Of a stretch of DNA of 9,846 nucleotides, positions 1 to 6,921 are shown piece after piece. This stretch comes from Thermoplasmata archaeon (GTDB lineage: Archaea; Thermoplasmatota; Thermoplasmata; Lutacidiplasmatales; UBA184). Position numbers and translations under genes: made by a program. Where the stretch lies: positions 1 to 9,846 of the forward strand of contig JASHSA010000162.1 of the NCBI GenBank assembly GCA_030037035.1, read 5' to 3'. The notes below the pieces were generated by a model, which searched no databases, was not told the DNA's origin, and was given only the letters and a program-made list of their open reading frames with translations. The first letter of the stretch is position 1. The number at the start of each line of letters is the position of its first letter.

Positions 1-874
1 GCCGCGCGGACGCTCGCTCCGAGCTGGGTTCCCGCAGCCGCCGCAGGGTCGCGAGGTCCTCGGCGTAGCGGGCATAGCCGTGGTCGTCGAGCGGGGTCTC
101 GAGATACCCCGGCACCCGTTCCCACCGTGCGTCGCGGACGAGGCGGCCGAAGCCGGCCTCGCCGATCTCCCCACGGCCGATGTTCTCGTGGCGGTCGAGG
201 TGGGAGCCGAGGGCGGCCTTGGCGTCGTTCAGGTGGAACGCCCGGACGTTCTCCTCGCCGACGGTCGCGCGCAGCCGGTCCACGAGCGCCCCGTAGCCGT
301 CCTCGGTGCGCAGGTCGAAGCCGGCCTCGAACAGATGGCAGGTATCGAGCGTCACGCCGAGCCGCCGCGCGAGGCGGACCCGGCGGAAGACCTCGGAGAG
401 CTCCTCGAGCGTGGAGCAGAGCGTCGAGCCCTGTCCGGCGGCGTTCTCCAGCAGGAGGCGGGTCGGCGAGTCGGGCGTCGCCTCGAGCGCCAGGTCGAGG
501 CTCTCGCAGAGCGTCGCGATGCCGGCGGGGACGCCGCTGCCGAGGTGCGCCCCGGGGTGGAAGATCAGCCCGTCGACCCCGAGGAGGTCGGCGCGGGAGA
601 TCTCGTCCCGGAACGCGTCGCGGGAGCGCCGGAGCATCTCCGGCTTCGGGCTCGCGAGGTTCAGCAGGTAGCCGTGGTGCACCGCGGTCGCCCGGAGCGC
701 CGAACGACCGACCGCCTCGCGGAAGCTCGTGGCCGCCTCCGCGGAGACCGGCGGTCCCCCCCACATCTGCGGGCTCTTGGCGAAGACCTGCAGGCACTCG
801 GCGCCGAGGCGGCCGGCGTCATCCACCGCGGAAGCGAAGCCGCCGGAAATCCCGAGGTGCGCGCCGAGGTACAT
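1..874 (-). CDS. nfo: Endonuclease IV (AP endonuclease), 3' end cut by window edge
   Basis: Predicted zinc-dependent apurinic/apyrimidinic endonuclease of base excision repair, which nicks DNA 5' to abasic sites. Read on the minus strand from ATG at 874, it gives about 291 residues without reaching a stop. The E. coli protein is 285 residues, so little is probably missing. It opens with the family signature GAHLGISGGF (4-13). The expected metal ligands are visible: His at 66/67 before GYLLNL, HPGAH (106-110), LLENAAGQG with Glu143, DTCHLFEAG (Asp and His), HLND, DRHENIG (Asp and His) and a C-terminal LETP Glu. This full ligand set argues for an active enzyme. It lies 56 bp downstream of the 5S rRNA on the same strand. 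A TAAT patch about 26 bp upstream of the ATG may be its own TATA box. The family call is firm; the start is very likely, as the protein begins exactly at the first beta strand. Confidence 0.95.
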   Translation of the reverse strand, partial: MYLGAHLGISGGFASAVDDAGRLGAECLQVFAKSPQMWGGPPVSAEAATSFREAVGRSALRATAVHHGYLLNLASPKPEMLRRSRDAFRDEISRADLLGVDGLIFHPGAHLGSGVPAGIATLCESLDLALEATPDSPTRLLLENAAGQGSTLCSTLEELSEVFRRVRLARRLGVTLDTCHLFEAGFDLRTEDGYGALVDRLRATVGEENVRAFHLNDAKAALGSHLDRHENIGRGEIGEAGFGRLVRDARWERVPGYLETPLDDHGYARYAEDLATLRRLREPSSERASAR

Positions 875-895
875 CGGCGCGCCGAGGCGGGCGCG

Positions 896-905
896 AGGAT
901 TACGC
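896..905 (-). promoter_or_regulatory. Possible TATA box for nfo
   Basis: On the minus strand the sequence GCGTAATCCT is centred about 26 nt upstream of the nfo ATG at 874, and it is the only A/T-rich patch in the gap below the 5S gene. That spacing is what a leaderless archaeal mRNA would need. The match to a TATA consensus is weak, so nfo could equally be read through from the 5S promoter. Confidence 0.35.
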
Positions 906-930
906 TAGCGGAGCGGGACCGATCCCCGGA

Positions 931-1053
931 GGCTGACAGCTTTCCGCGGTTCCCGTAGGCTCGCGCACTTCAGTACCGCGCGGAACGCCAGTGGGCTTAA
1001 CTGCCGGGTTCGGAATGGGACCGGGTGTTTCCCCACCGCTTTGGCCGTCAGCC
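931..1053 (-). rRNA. rrf: 5S ribosomal RNA
   Basis: The reverse complement reads as a complete 5S rRNA of about 123 nt. Its ends form helix I: GGCTGAC at the 5' end pairs perfectly with GTCAGCC at the 3' end. The conserved core is clear (GGGGAAACACCCGGTCCC, then ATTCCGAACCCGG and CAGTTAAGC), followed by the loop E/helix IV part GGTACTG...CTACGGGAA. The pattern resembles the Thermoplasma 5S as I remember it. It has its own TATA box and no 23S or 16S beside it in the window, which suggests an unlinked rRNA gene. The left flank is nfo on the same strand. No T-rich terminator is visible after the 3' end. The ends are taken from helix I and could shift by a base or two. Confidence 0.95.
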
Positions 1054-1075
1054 GACGCGGCCGAGCGAGGGGAGC

Positions 1076-1087
1076 TATTTAATTTCG
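1076..1087 (-). promoter_or_regulatory. TATA box and BRE-like element of the 5S rRNA gene
   Basis: On the minus strand CGAAATTAAATA lies centred about 27 nt upstream of the 5S 5' end at 1053. The core TTAAATA is a good archaeal TATA box, and the preceding CGAAA resembles a TFB recognition element. It is the most A/T-rich patch in this part of the window. TATTTAA read on the plus strand could also serve the aminopeptidase gene, although that would leave a leader of roughly 100 nt. Confidence 0.8.
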
Positions 1088-1203
1088 AGGTCCCCCGCCG
1101 CGGGCCTTGGCGCGGGAGGCGGCCGCCGCCCCAACCTTCATCTTCGCCTTGCCCTCGAGCTCTCCGCCGTGGTGGGTGCGGGCCGGCTCGGGGGACGATC
1201 CGC

Positions 1204-3627
1204 GTGACGCCGAGCTCGCCGCCGGCGATCGCGGAGTACCGCCTGCGGCTCGACGTCGACTTCGCCGGGCTGCGCTGGCGCGGCACGGTGGAGTTCGACG
1301 CGCCGCAGGAGACGGGCCGCTATGCCCTCGACTGCGAGGACCTCGACGTCCCGCACGTGCGCGTCGCGGGCCAGGAGACGGCGTTCCGCCTCGACCGCGA
1401 GCGGCACCAGCTCGAGTTCGACGTCCCCGCGGGGACCCGCGGCAGCGTGGCGGTCGACTTCTCCGGGGCGATCGAGACGAAGAACCTCTTCGGCTTCTAC
1501 CGCTCCCGCCACGGGGAGAGCTACCTGCTGACGACCCACTGCGAGCCGACCGGCGCCCGGCGGGTCTTTCCCTGTGTCGACCGGCCCGACCGCAAGGCCC
1601 GGATCCGGCTGACGGTCGACGCGCCGGCCGAGCTCGACGTGGTCGCGAACGCGCCGGTCCGCACGAGCGAGAAGACCTCCGGCCGGACGTCGTGGGAGTT
1701 CGAGCCGACCCCCGAGATGTCGACGTACCTGTTCTACCTCGGCGTCGGACGGCTCAACTTCGTGACCGACCGCTCCAGCGCGGTCGCCGTCCGGGTCGCC
1801 GTGCCGCCCGGAAGGACCGCGTCGGCGGGGTGGGCGCTGCGCTCGGCCGGCCAGATCCTGCGCGCCTACGAGAGCTACTACGGCATCCCCTACCCGCTCC
1901 CCAAGCTCGACCTGATCGCCGTCCCCGAGCACGCGTTCGGCGCGATGGAGAACTGGGGGGCGATCAGCTTCCAGGAGACCCGCCTCCTCGTCGACGGGGC
2001 GAGCAGCACGTTCGCGACGCGGGACGTCTTCGAGACGACCGCCCACGAGATCGCCCACCAGTGGTTCGGCAACCTCGTGACGATGGCCTGGTGGGACGAC
2101 ATCTGGCTGAACGAGAGCTTCGCCGCGCTGATGGAGACGAAGATCACCGAGCGGCTCGAGCCGTCGTTCGACCCGTGGAGCGAGTTCTTCGTCCGCACGA
2201 TGGGCAAGGCCGCCGCGGTCGACGGCGACTCGCTGAGGTCGACCCACCCGGTCCGGGCGCACGTCGAGCGGCCGGAGGAGATGAGCCAGATCTTCGACGA
2301 GATCAGCTACGGCAAGGGCTCGAGCGTCCTCGCGATGCTCGACCGCTACCTCGGCGAGGAACGATTCCGGGCCGGGGTCACCGACTACCTCTCGCGCTTC
2401 CGCTTCCGCAACGCGCGCACGGAGGACCTCTTCGACGCGCTCGCGCGGGGGAGCGGGGAGCCGGTCGGAGCGATCGCCGGCCCGTGGATCGACCGGCCTG
2501 GACTCCCGGTCATCCACGCGAGCCGCACGCCGCGCGGCCTGCACCTGCGCCAGCGGCGATTCTCCTACGACGGCGAGCGGGACGAGGCGCCGTGGCCGAT
2601 CCCCCTCGTCTACGACGTCGACGGGCGACGCGAGCGCCTCCTGTTCGACACGCCCGAGACGGACGTCGCCGTCCCGGAGCATGCGACGGTCGTCCTCAAT
2701 CCCGGCTCGATCGGCTTTTACCGCGTCGACTACGAGCCGGCACTGCTGCGTCGCCTGCTCGAGGTCGTCCCGCCCCGGGGCGGCAAGGACGGCTGGGCGA
2801 TCGTCGACGACCTCGCCGCGTTCGTCCTGAGCGGGGCGGTTCCGTTCGCGACGTTCGCCGCCGCGGCCGAACGGTTCGGCTCGAGCTCGGAGAGGCTCGT
2901 CGTCGAAGCGCTCGCGTCGACGCTCGTCAGCCTCGCCCTGACGTACCCGGAGAAGCCGGCGGTCGTCGGCGCGGCCCGGGAGTTCCTGCGCCAGCAGACC
3001 GAGCGCGTCGGCGTCGATCGGCGGCCGGACGAGCCGGCCGGCACCGGCGTCCTCCGCGACCGCCTGACGTTCGGGAGGGTCCGTCTCGACCCCGACTTCG
3101 CCGCCTCGCTGGCCGGCCGGTTCGACCGCTGGTCCGAGCTCGATCCCGATCTTCGTACGTCGGTCGCGATCGCGAGGGTGCGCGCCGGCGGCGACGCCGG
3201 CTACGCGGCGGTCCGCGCCGCCCTCAGCGCCGCGACGACCGCCGTCGAGGAGCTTCGCCTGGAGCGCGGGCTCGCCTGGAGCCCGCGGTCGGAGCGGGTC
3301 CGGGAGCTCCTCGACCTCGCGAGCGGCGGCAAGATCAACCGCAGCCACGTGCTGGTCGTCGCGCTCCAGGGCGCCGCCAACCCGGCCGGCCGCGACGTGA
3401 CGTGGGCCTGGCTGCAGAAGAACCTCGACGTCCTCACCGGCATCTTCCGGGGTTCCGGCTACCTTCCGCTCCTGCTCGAGACGACGCTGCCGATCCTCGG
3501 GCGCGGCCGCGCCGCGGAGGTTCGCGCCTTCTTCCAGGCGCACCCGACGCCGGAGGCGACGCGGGGTCTCGCGAAGGGGCTCGAGCGGCTCGAGCTCTCC
3601 GAGCGGCTCGGGACGCGCCTCGCCTAG
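1204..3627 (+). CDS. M1-family zinc aminopeptidase (tricorn-interacting factor F2/F3-like)
   Basis: Predicted cytoplasmic aminopeptidase of 807 residues that removes N-terminal amino acids from peptides, the last step of protein breakdown after proteasome or tricorn protease. The exopeptidase motif GAMENWG begins at residue 246. The zinc site HEIAHQW begins at 281 (His281, Glu282, His285), and the third ligand Glu304 lies in NESF. Tyr369 in EISYGKG fits the transition-state tyrosine. The N-terminal beta-saddle domain (about 1-190) and the C-terminal helical domain (about 500-807) are both present, and the length matches F2/F3 factors (about 780 residues). No signal peptide is seen. The GTG at 1204 is the first plausible start in frame; the frame stays open further left, but that extension runs through the 5S promoter and gene. 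It converges with the thioesterase gene, overlapping it by 4 bp. Family call firm; F2 versus F3 not resolved. Confidence 0.95.
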   Translation: MTPSSPPAIAEYRLRLDVDFAGLRWRGTVEFDAPQETGRYALDCEDLDVPHVRVAGQETAFRLDRERHQLEFDVPAGTRGSVAVDFSGAIETKNLFGFYRSRHGESYLLTTHCEPTGARRVFPCVDRPDRKARIRLTVDAPAELDVVANAPVRTSEKTSGRTSWEFEPTPEMSTYLFYLGVGRLNFVTDRSSAVAVRVAVPPGRTASAGWALRSAGQILRAYESYYGIPYPLPKLDLIAVPEHAFGAMENWGAISFQETRLLVDGASSTFATRDVFETTAHEIAHQWFGNLVTMAWWDDIWLNESFAALMETKITERLEPSFDPWSEFFVRTMGKAAAVDGDSLRSTHPVRAHVERPEEMSQIFDEISYGKGSSVLAMLDRYLGEERFRAGVTDYLSRFRFRNARTEDLFDALARGSGEPVGAIAGPWIDRPGLPVIHASRTPRGLHLRQRRFSYDGERDEAPWPIPLVYDVDGRRERLLFDTPETDVAVPEHATVVLNPGSIGFYRVDYEPALLRRLLEVVPPRGGKDGWAIVDDLAAFVLSGAVPFATFAAAAERFGSSSERLVVEALASTLVSLALTYPEKPAVVGAAREFLRQQTERVGVDRRPDEPAGTGVLRDRLTFGRVRLDPDFAASLAGRFDRWSELDPDLRTSVAIARVRAGGDAGYAAVRAALSAATTAVEELRLERGLAWSPRSERVRELLDLASGGKINRSHVLVVALQGAANPAGRDVTWAWLQKNLDVLTGIFRGSGYLPLLLETTLPILGRGRAAEVRAFFQAHPTPEATRGLAKGLERLELSERLGTRLA

Positions 3628-4148
3628 CGCGCGACGCGGCGGGACCCGAGCGCGGTGCCCTGGGGGCGCTCGTCCCCGGACCAGATGTACCAGGTCCCCC
3701 GGGCCTGGCTCAGGCGTTCGCCCCGCGAGCCGAGGAGCTCGCCCTCGGCGAACGCGACGTGGTGGCCGCGCCGCACGACCTCCCCGCGGGCCGACAGGAT
3801 CTCCCCCCGGCGGGCGGCGCGGAGGAACTCGACGTAGAGCGACGTCGTCGCGGTCGTCTCCTCGTCGGTCAGGAGGGAGACGACGGCGCCGCCCATCGCC
3901 GTGTCGAGGATCGTCGCATAGACCCCCCCGTGGACGACCCCGTTGATGTTCAGGTGACGACGCTCGACATGCCCGGCGACGGTGCAGTAGCCGCGGCCGC
4001 TCTTCTCGGGGACGACGCGGAAGCCGACCTCCTGATGGAAGCCGCCCCGGCGGGCGGCCCGGAAGAGGTCCGGGCTCGGTCGGACCGGTCTCGGCTCCCC
4101 GGGGGAACGCTTCGGCGTCACGGCGTCCGGGGAGGACCGAGCGTCCAT
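3624..4148 (-). CDS. PaaI-like hotdog-fold thioesterase
   Basis: Predicted acyl-CoA thioesterase of the PaaI/YbgC-like hotdog superfamily, 174 residues from the ATG at 4148. The signature is NGVVHGGVYATILDTAMG (69-86): the HGG turn precedes the central helix, and Asp82 is the likely catalytic acid. The following strands (SLYVEFLRAARRGEI, then RGEVVRRGHHVAFAEGEL) complete a single hotdog domain, normally a homotetramer or dimer. The first 25-27 residues are basic, proline-rich and outside the domain. An alternative GTG start at 4121 (165 residues) would place the AT-rich patch CTTATGG about 27 bp upstream, which fits a leaderless transcript better than the ATG, since the ATG lies inside that patch. 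Family members hydrolyse aromatic or aliphatic acyl-CoAs. The PaaA-like protein nearby is suggestive, but the substrate is unknown. Confidence 0.88.
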   Translation of the reverse strand: MDARSSPDAVTPKRSPGEPRPVRPSPDLFRAARRGGFHQEVGFRVVPEKSGRGYCTVAGHVERRHLNINGVVHGGVYATILDTAMGGAVVSLLTDEETTATTSLYVEFLRAARRGEILSARGEVVRRGHHVAFAEGELLGSRGERLSQARGTWYIWSGDERPQGTALGSRRVAR

Positions 4149-4155
4149 AAGTAGT
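4145..4155. promoter_or_regulatory. Possible shared divergent TATA element
   Basis: CCATAAGTAGT is the only A/T-rich patch between the two divergent genes. On the plus strand its centre is about 26 bp upstream of the decarboxylase ATG at 4176. On the minus strand it is about 27 bp upstream of a GTG (4121) that could be the true thioesterase start. It overlaps the longer thioesterase ATG. Confidence 0.45.
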
Positions 4156-4175
4156 CCGGGACGACGTTGGCCGGC

Positions 4176-5207
4176 ATGCGCACGTCGGTCCGGCCGATCG
4201 GCTCGGCGACGTTCGAAGCTCCGCCGAACATCGCGCTCGTGAAGTACTGGGGGGTCCGCGACCCCGAGAGGGTCCTGCCGTACAACTCGTCGGTCTCGAT
4301 GACCCTCGGGCGGCTCAGGACGCGCACCGAGGTCCGCTTTGACCCCGGGCTTGCCGACGACCGCGTCGTGCTCAACGACGCGCCCGCGACCGGCGCCCCG
4401 CGCGCGGCGGTCGTGGCGATGCTCGACCGCGTCCGGGACCGCGCCGGGGTCGACGCCCGCGCGGCGGTGACGAGCGACAACAACTTCCCGACGGCGAGCG
4501 GCCTCGCCTCCAGCGCGAGCGGCTTCGCCGCGCTCGCCTGCGCGGCGAGCGCGGCGGCCGGGCTGCGCCTCTCCGACCGCGAGCGCTCCCGGCTCGCCCG
4601 GCTCGGCTCCGGCAGCGCGTCGCGCTCGATCTTCGGCGGGTTCGTCCTCTGGCGGGCCGGCACGCGGACGGACGGCGTCGACTCGTACGCGCGCACGATC
4701 TTCGACGAGCGGCACTGGCCGGCGCTGGTCGACCTGGTCGTCCTGGTCGAGGACGCGCCGGTGAAGGCGGTCCGCTCGTCGGAGGCGATGCAGTCGACCG
4801 TCCGCACGAGCCCGGACTATCCCGGTCGGCTCGAGGAGCTCCCGCGCCGCATCGACCGCATCGTCCGGGCGCTGCGCGCGCGCGACGCGCGACGGCTGTT
4901 CCCGCTCGTCATGGAGGAGTGCGACAGCTTTCGCGATGTCTGCGAGACGACGCGCCCGCCGCTCGACTACCTGACCGCCCCCTCGCGGGCGGTCCTCGGG
5001 GAGGTCCGCCGGATGAACCGGGAGGCCGGCCGGCCCCTCGCCGCGTACACGCACGACGCCGGGGCCCACGTCCACGTCTTCACGCTCGAGGGGAACCTGG
5101 CGCGCCTGCGCGCGCGCCTTGGCCGTCTCCCCGGGGTCCGCTCGACGCTGGTCGTGCGGCCCGGTCCCGGGGCCCTACAGGTCGGGCGGCCCCGGTCGCG
5201 TCGCTAG
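4176..5207 (+). CDS. mvaD: Mevalonate (di)phosphate decarboxylase, GHMP family
   Basis: Predicted ATP-dependent decarboxylase of the mevalonate route to isoprenoid (archaeal lipid) precursors, 343 residues. Family signatures: PPNIALVKYWG (16-26) with Lys23; PYNSSVSMTL (35-44); the nucleotide-binding segment from NNFPTASGL through SSASGFAAL (102-120); GSGSASRSIFGGF; and near the C-terminus THDAGAHVHVF, where Asp294 matches the catalytic Asp of yeast MVD. Two features are unusual: the usual second lysine of KYWGKRD is Val27, and the usual DAGPNA is DAGAHV. Related archaeal and Chloroflexi enzymes use 5-phosphomevalonate or, in Thermoplasma, mevalonate 3,5-bisphosphate, so the substrate cannot be fixed here. 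ATG at 4176 is chosen over a TTG three codons earlier because CATAAGTA lies about 26 bp upstream. It converges with the PaaA-like gene, leaving 27 bp between stops. Confidence 0.9.
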   Translation: MRTSVRPIGSATFEAPPNIALVKYWGVRDPERVLPYNSSVSMTLGRLRTRTEVRFDPGLADDRVVLNDAPATGAPRAAVVAMLDRVRDRAGVDARAAVTSDNNFPTASGLASSASGFAALACAASAAAGLRLSDRERSRLARLGSGSASRSIFGGFVLWRAGTRTDGVDSYARTIFDERHWPALVDLVVLVEDAPVKAVRSSEAMQSTVRTSPDYPGRLEELPRRIDRIVRALRARDARRLFPLVMEECDSFRDVCETTRPPLDYLTAPSRAVLGEVRRMNREAGRPLAAYTHDAGAHVHVFTLEGNLARLRARLGRLPGVRSTLVVRPGPGALQVGRPRSRR

Positions 5208-5234
5208 CTTCGGGCCGACGGGCCGCGACGCCGC

Positions 5235-6059
5235 CTACAGGACGTGGCGGTCGAAGTCGTCGGGAGGAAGCTCGAGGCCCATCGACCGAACGAGGCCGCG
5301 TACCTCGTCGGTGAACTTCGCGCGCGCCTCGTCGTTCGTCCAGCGCTTCAGGCCGAACTCGATCGCGCGGCGGCTCGTCTCCGAGTGGGAGTGGCCGAAC
5401 ATGTCGAGCGCCCGAGGGTACCACTTGCGGATCGCCGCCTGGGCCTCCTCCTTCGAGCCGTAGTACGCCGCACCGTCCTGGACCATCCGCCGCAGGACGC
5501 TGGCGCCGAAGTTGAGGTGGAGCTGCTCCTCGCTCAGCATCAACGGCATCGCCCGGGCGAGCGGGCCGTAGGAGCACTCCTGGAACGCGCGCAGCTGGTA
5601 GACGCCGACGCGGTCGACGAAGCACGTGAACGCGCCGACGTCCGACCACTGGTCGAACTTCATGTTGAACGCGTCGAGCTTGTGCTCCCCCTCGCGCTTC
5701 GTGAGCAGCTCGTCGATCATCCGCTGGCCCTCGTTGCCGAAGTCGCGCAGGATCCGGCACGCCTGGAGCCCGTGGCGCGCCTCGTCGGCGACGATGCGCG
5801 CCTCGATCCAGCGGTCCTCGAGCGTCGGGGCGTGGTCGAGCCACGGCCGGTGCTGTTGGATCGACGCGAACTCGGTGTCCGCCTGGACGACCATCAGCTT
5901 GACGAGGAGCTTGCGCATCTCGGGCGGCACCTCCTCGGCCGTCTCGTACTTCCGCACGCCGGCCGCGTCGCCCCAGAGGATCTCCCGGACCGGCTCGATC
6001 GTCTTGCCGTCCTTGAGCGTCGGCGCGATCGGCGCGCCGGAGGGGGGACGCTCGCTCAT
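5235..6059 (-). CDS. PaaA-like ferritin-fold di-iron protein (phenylacetyl-CoA epoxidase family)
   Basis: Predicted 274-residue member of the phenylacetic acid catabolic family (PaaA/PaaC/BoxB relatives), carboxylate-bridged di-iron proteins that oxygenate aromatic CoA thioesters. All positions matching the E. coli PaaA iron ligands appear kept: Glu63 (ADTEF), Glu93 and His96 (ADEARHG), Asp149 (FVDRVG), and Glu178 and His181 (EEQLH). Other PaaA-like segments are CSYGPLARAM (162-171), a WYPRALDMFG stretch and RWTNDEARAKF. E. coli PaaA is 309 residues, so this is somewhat shorter. ATG at 6059 is preceded by AAGGAG three bases upstream. A GTG at 6089, whose GTGA overlaps the upstream hydratase stop, would add ten residues. 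It lies last after the hydratase gene. The partner subunits PaaB, PaaC and reductase PaaE are absent from the window, so the reaction is uncertain and a stand-alone oxygenase is possible. Confidence 0.85.
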   Translation of the reverse strand: MSERPPSGAPIAPTLKDGKTIEPVREILWGDAAGVRKYETAEEVPPEMRKLLVKLMVVQADTEFASIQQHRPWLDHAPTLEDRWIEARIVADEARHGLQACRILRDFGNEGQRMIDELLTKREGEHKLDAFNMKFDQWSDVGAFTCFVDRVGVYQLRAFQECSYGPLARAMPLMLSEEQLHLNFGASVLRRMVQDGAAYYGSKEEAQAAIRKWYPRALDMFGHSHSETSRRAIEFGLKRWTNDEARAKFTDEVRGLVRSMGLELPPDDFDRHVL

Positions 6060-6062
6060 CGG

Positions 6063-6068
6063 CTCCTT
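6063..6068 (-). promoter_or_regulatory. Shine-Dalgarno-like site favouring the ATG start of the PaaA-like gene
   Basis: AAGGAG on the minus strand ends three bases before the ATG at 6059. The spacing is short but it is the strongest ribosome-site match nearby, and it favours the ATG over the GTG at 6089 that overlaps the preceding stop codon. Confidence 0.45.
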
Positions 6069-6085
6069 CCGCTCCGGAGAGGGCG

Positions 6086-6868
6086 TCACTTGCCCTTAAA
6101 GACCGGCTTGCGCTTCTCGACGAACGCCGCCAGGCCTTCCTTCGCGTCGTCGGTGACGAACAGGCGGTTCTGAAGCTCCCGCTCGAGCGCGAGGCCGCTC
6201 GTGAGCGGCTCCTCGACCCCCTCCATGACGGAGCGCTTGATCAGGCTGATCGCGCGGACCGGGCCGTGGGCGAGCGCGCTCGCGTAAGCCTGGACGTCCT
6301 TCGCGAAGCTCTCCTTCGGGTAGACGTAGTTGACGAGCCCGATCGCGAGCGCCTCGTCCGGCGTGAGCAGCCGGCCCGTGATCATCATGTCGAGCGCGCG
6401 GGCGCTCCCGACCAGGCGCGGGAGGCGCTGCGTCCCCCCGGTCCCGGGCAGGACGCCGAGGGTGACCTCGGGGAGCCCGATCTTCCCGGAGTCCTTCGCC
6501 ATCGCCCGCAGGTCGCAGGAGAGCGCGATCTCCAGCCCGCCGCCGACGCAGTGGCCGTTGATCGCGGCGAGGACGATCTTCGGCGTCGTCGCGAAGCGGT
6601 TGAGCGTCTCCTGACAGTGGAGGCAGAACATCGCCTTGAAGTCCGGCGCGCTCGCCCGGAGCATCTCGATGTCCGCGCCGGCGCTGAAGAACCCCGGCAG
6701 CGTGCTCGTGAGGACGATCACCCGGGCGTTGTCGTCGAACCGGAACTCCTCGACCGCCTGGTCGAGCTCCCGCATCATCTCGAGGTCGTAGGTGTTCGCC
6801 TTCGGCTTGCCGATCTCGATGTAGCCGACGTGGTCGTCGACGCGCGTCCGCACGAACTTTCCCTGCAT
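6086..6868 (-). CDS. Enoyl-CoA hydratase/isomerase (crotonase family)
   Basis: Predicted 260-residue crotonase-fold enzyme that adds water across, or shifts, the double bond of an enoyl-CoA. The oxyanion-hole segment FSAGADIEM lies at 61-69. The second half of the active site, NGHCVGGGLEIALSCDL (104-120), has Gly110 and the first catalytic Glu113. IGLPEVTLG supplies the second catalytic Glu134, followed by PGTGGTQRL. Both acids of the rat hydratase (Glu144/Glu164) are therefore present, which favours a true hydratase over relatives lacking one. The length matches FadB/PaaF-type monofunctional hydratases. The start ATG is preceded by GGAAGG eight bases away. Its TGA overlaps a possible GTG start of the PaaA-like gene (GTGA), so the two are probably cotranscribed. 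It could serve fatty-acid beta-oxidation, or a PaaF/PaaG-like step after the neighbouring oxygenase; the sequence alone does not decide. Confidence 0.93.
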   Translation of the reverse strand: MQGKFVRTRVDDHVGYIEIGKPKANTYDLEMMRELDQAVEEFRFDDNARVIVLTSTLPGFFSAGADIEMLRASAPDFKAMFCLHCQETLNRFATTPKIVLAAINGHCVGGGLEIALSCDLRAMAKDSGKIGLPEVTLGVLPGTGGTQRLPRLVGSARALDMMITGRLLTPDEALAIGLVNYVYPKESFAKDVQAYASALAHGPVRAISLIKRSVMEGVEEPLTSGLALERELQNRLFVTDDAKEGLAAFVEKRKPVFKGK

Positions 6869-6882
6869 CGCCGCTGCCTTCC

Positions 6883-6903
6883 CGCCGCCCGCGTGCGGCG
6901 GCG
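6883..6903 (-). repeat. Inverted repeat (hairpin) just upstream of the hydratase gene
   Basis: Seven-base arms (CGCCGCC and GGCGGCG) separated by seven bases form a GC-rich hairpin 14-35 nt before the hydratase ATG. It could mark the end of the rpiA transcript, an operator, or a leader structure close to the ribosome site. No T-run follows, so it is not a clear terminator. In such GC-rich DNA a chance repeat is quite possible. Confidence 0.3.
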
Positions 6904-6921
6904 CCACGCGACCGCCGGGGG

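Noticed and set aside
80..958. Plus-strand open frames over the left end.
   Set aside because: The opposite strand encodes a clear endonuclease IV with its metal ligands, and these frames run into the 5S gene.
991..1203. Extension of the aminopeptidase frame to an earlier start.
   Set aside because: It would cover the 5S rRNA and its promoter, and the added residues have no similarity to M1 peptidases.
1138..3543. 800-codon open frame antisense to the aminopeptidase.
   Set aside because: No recognisable motif and it mirrors the codon pattern of the real gene; a GC-driven shadow.
1107..4154. Very long open frame on the plus strand (over 1000 codons) in a different frame from the aminopeptidase.
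   Set aside because: Arginine/proline-rich low-complexity translation with no domain, fully overlapping convincing genes; such frames are common when stop codons are rare in GC-rich DNA.
4149..5075. Upstream extension of the thioesterase frame antisense to the decarboxylase.
   Set aside because: The translated extension is low-complexity and lies opposite a well-supported gene.
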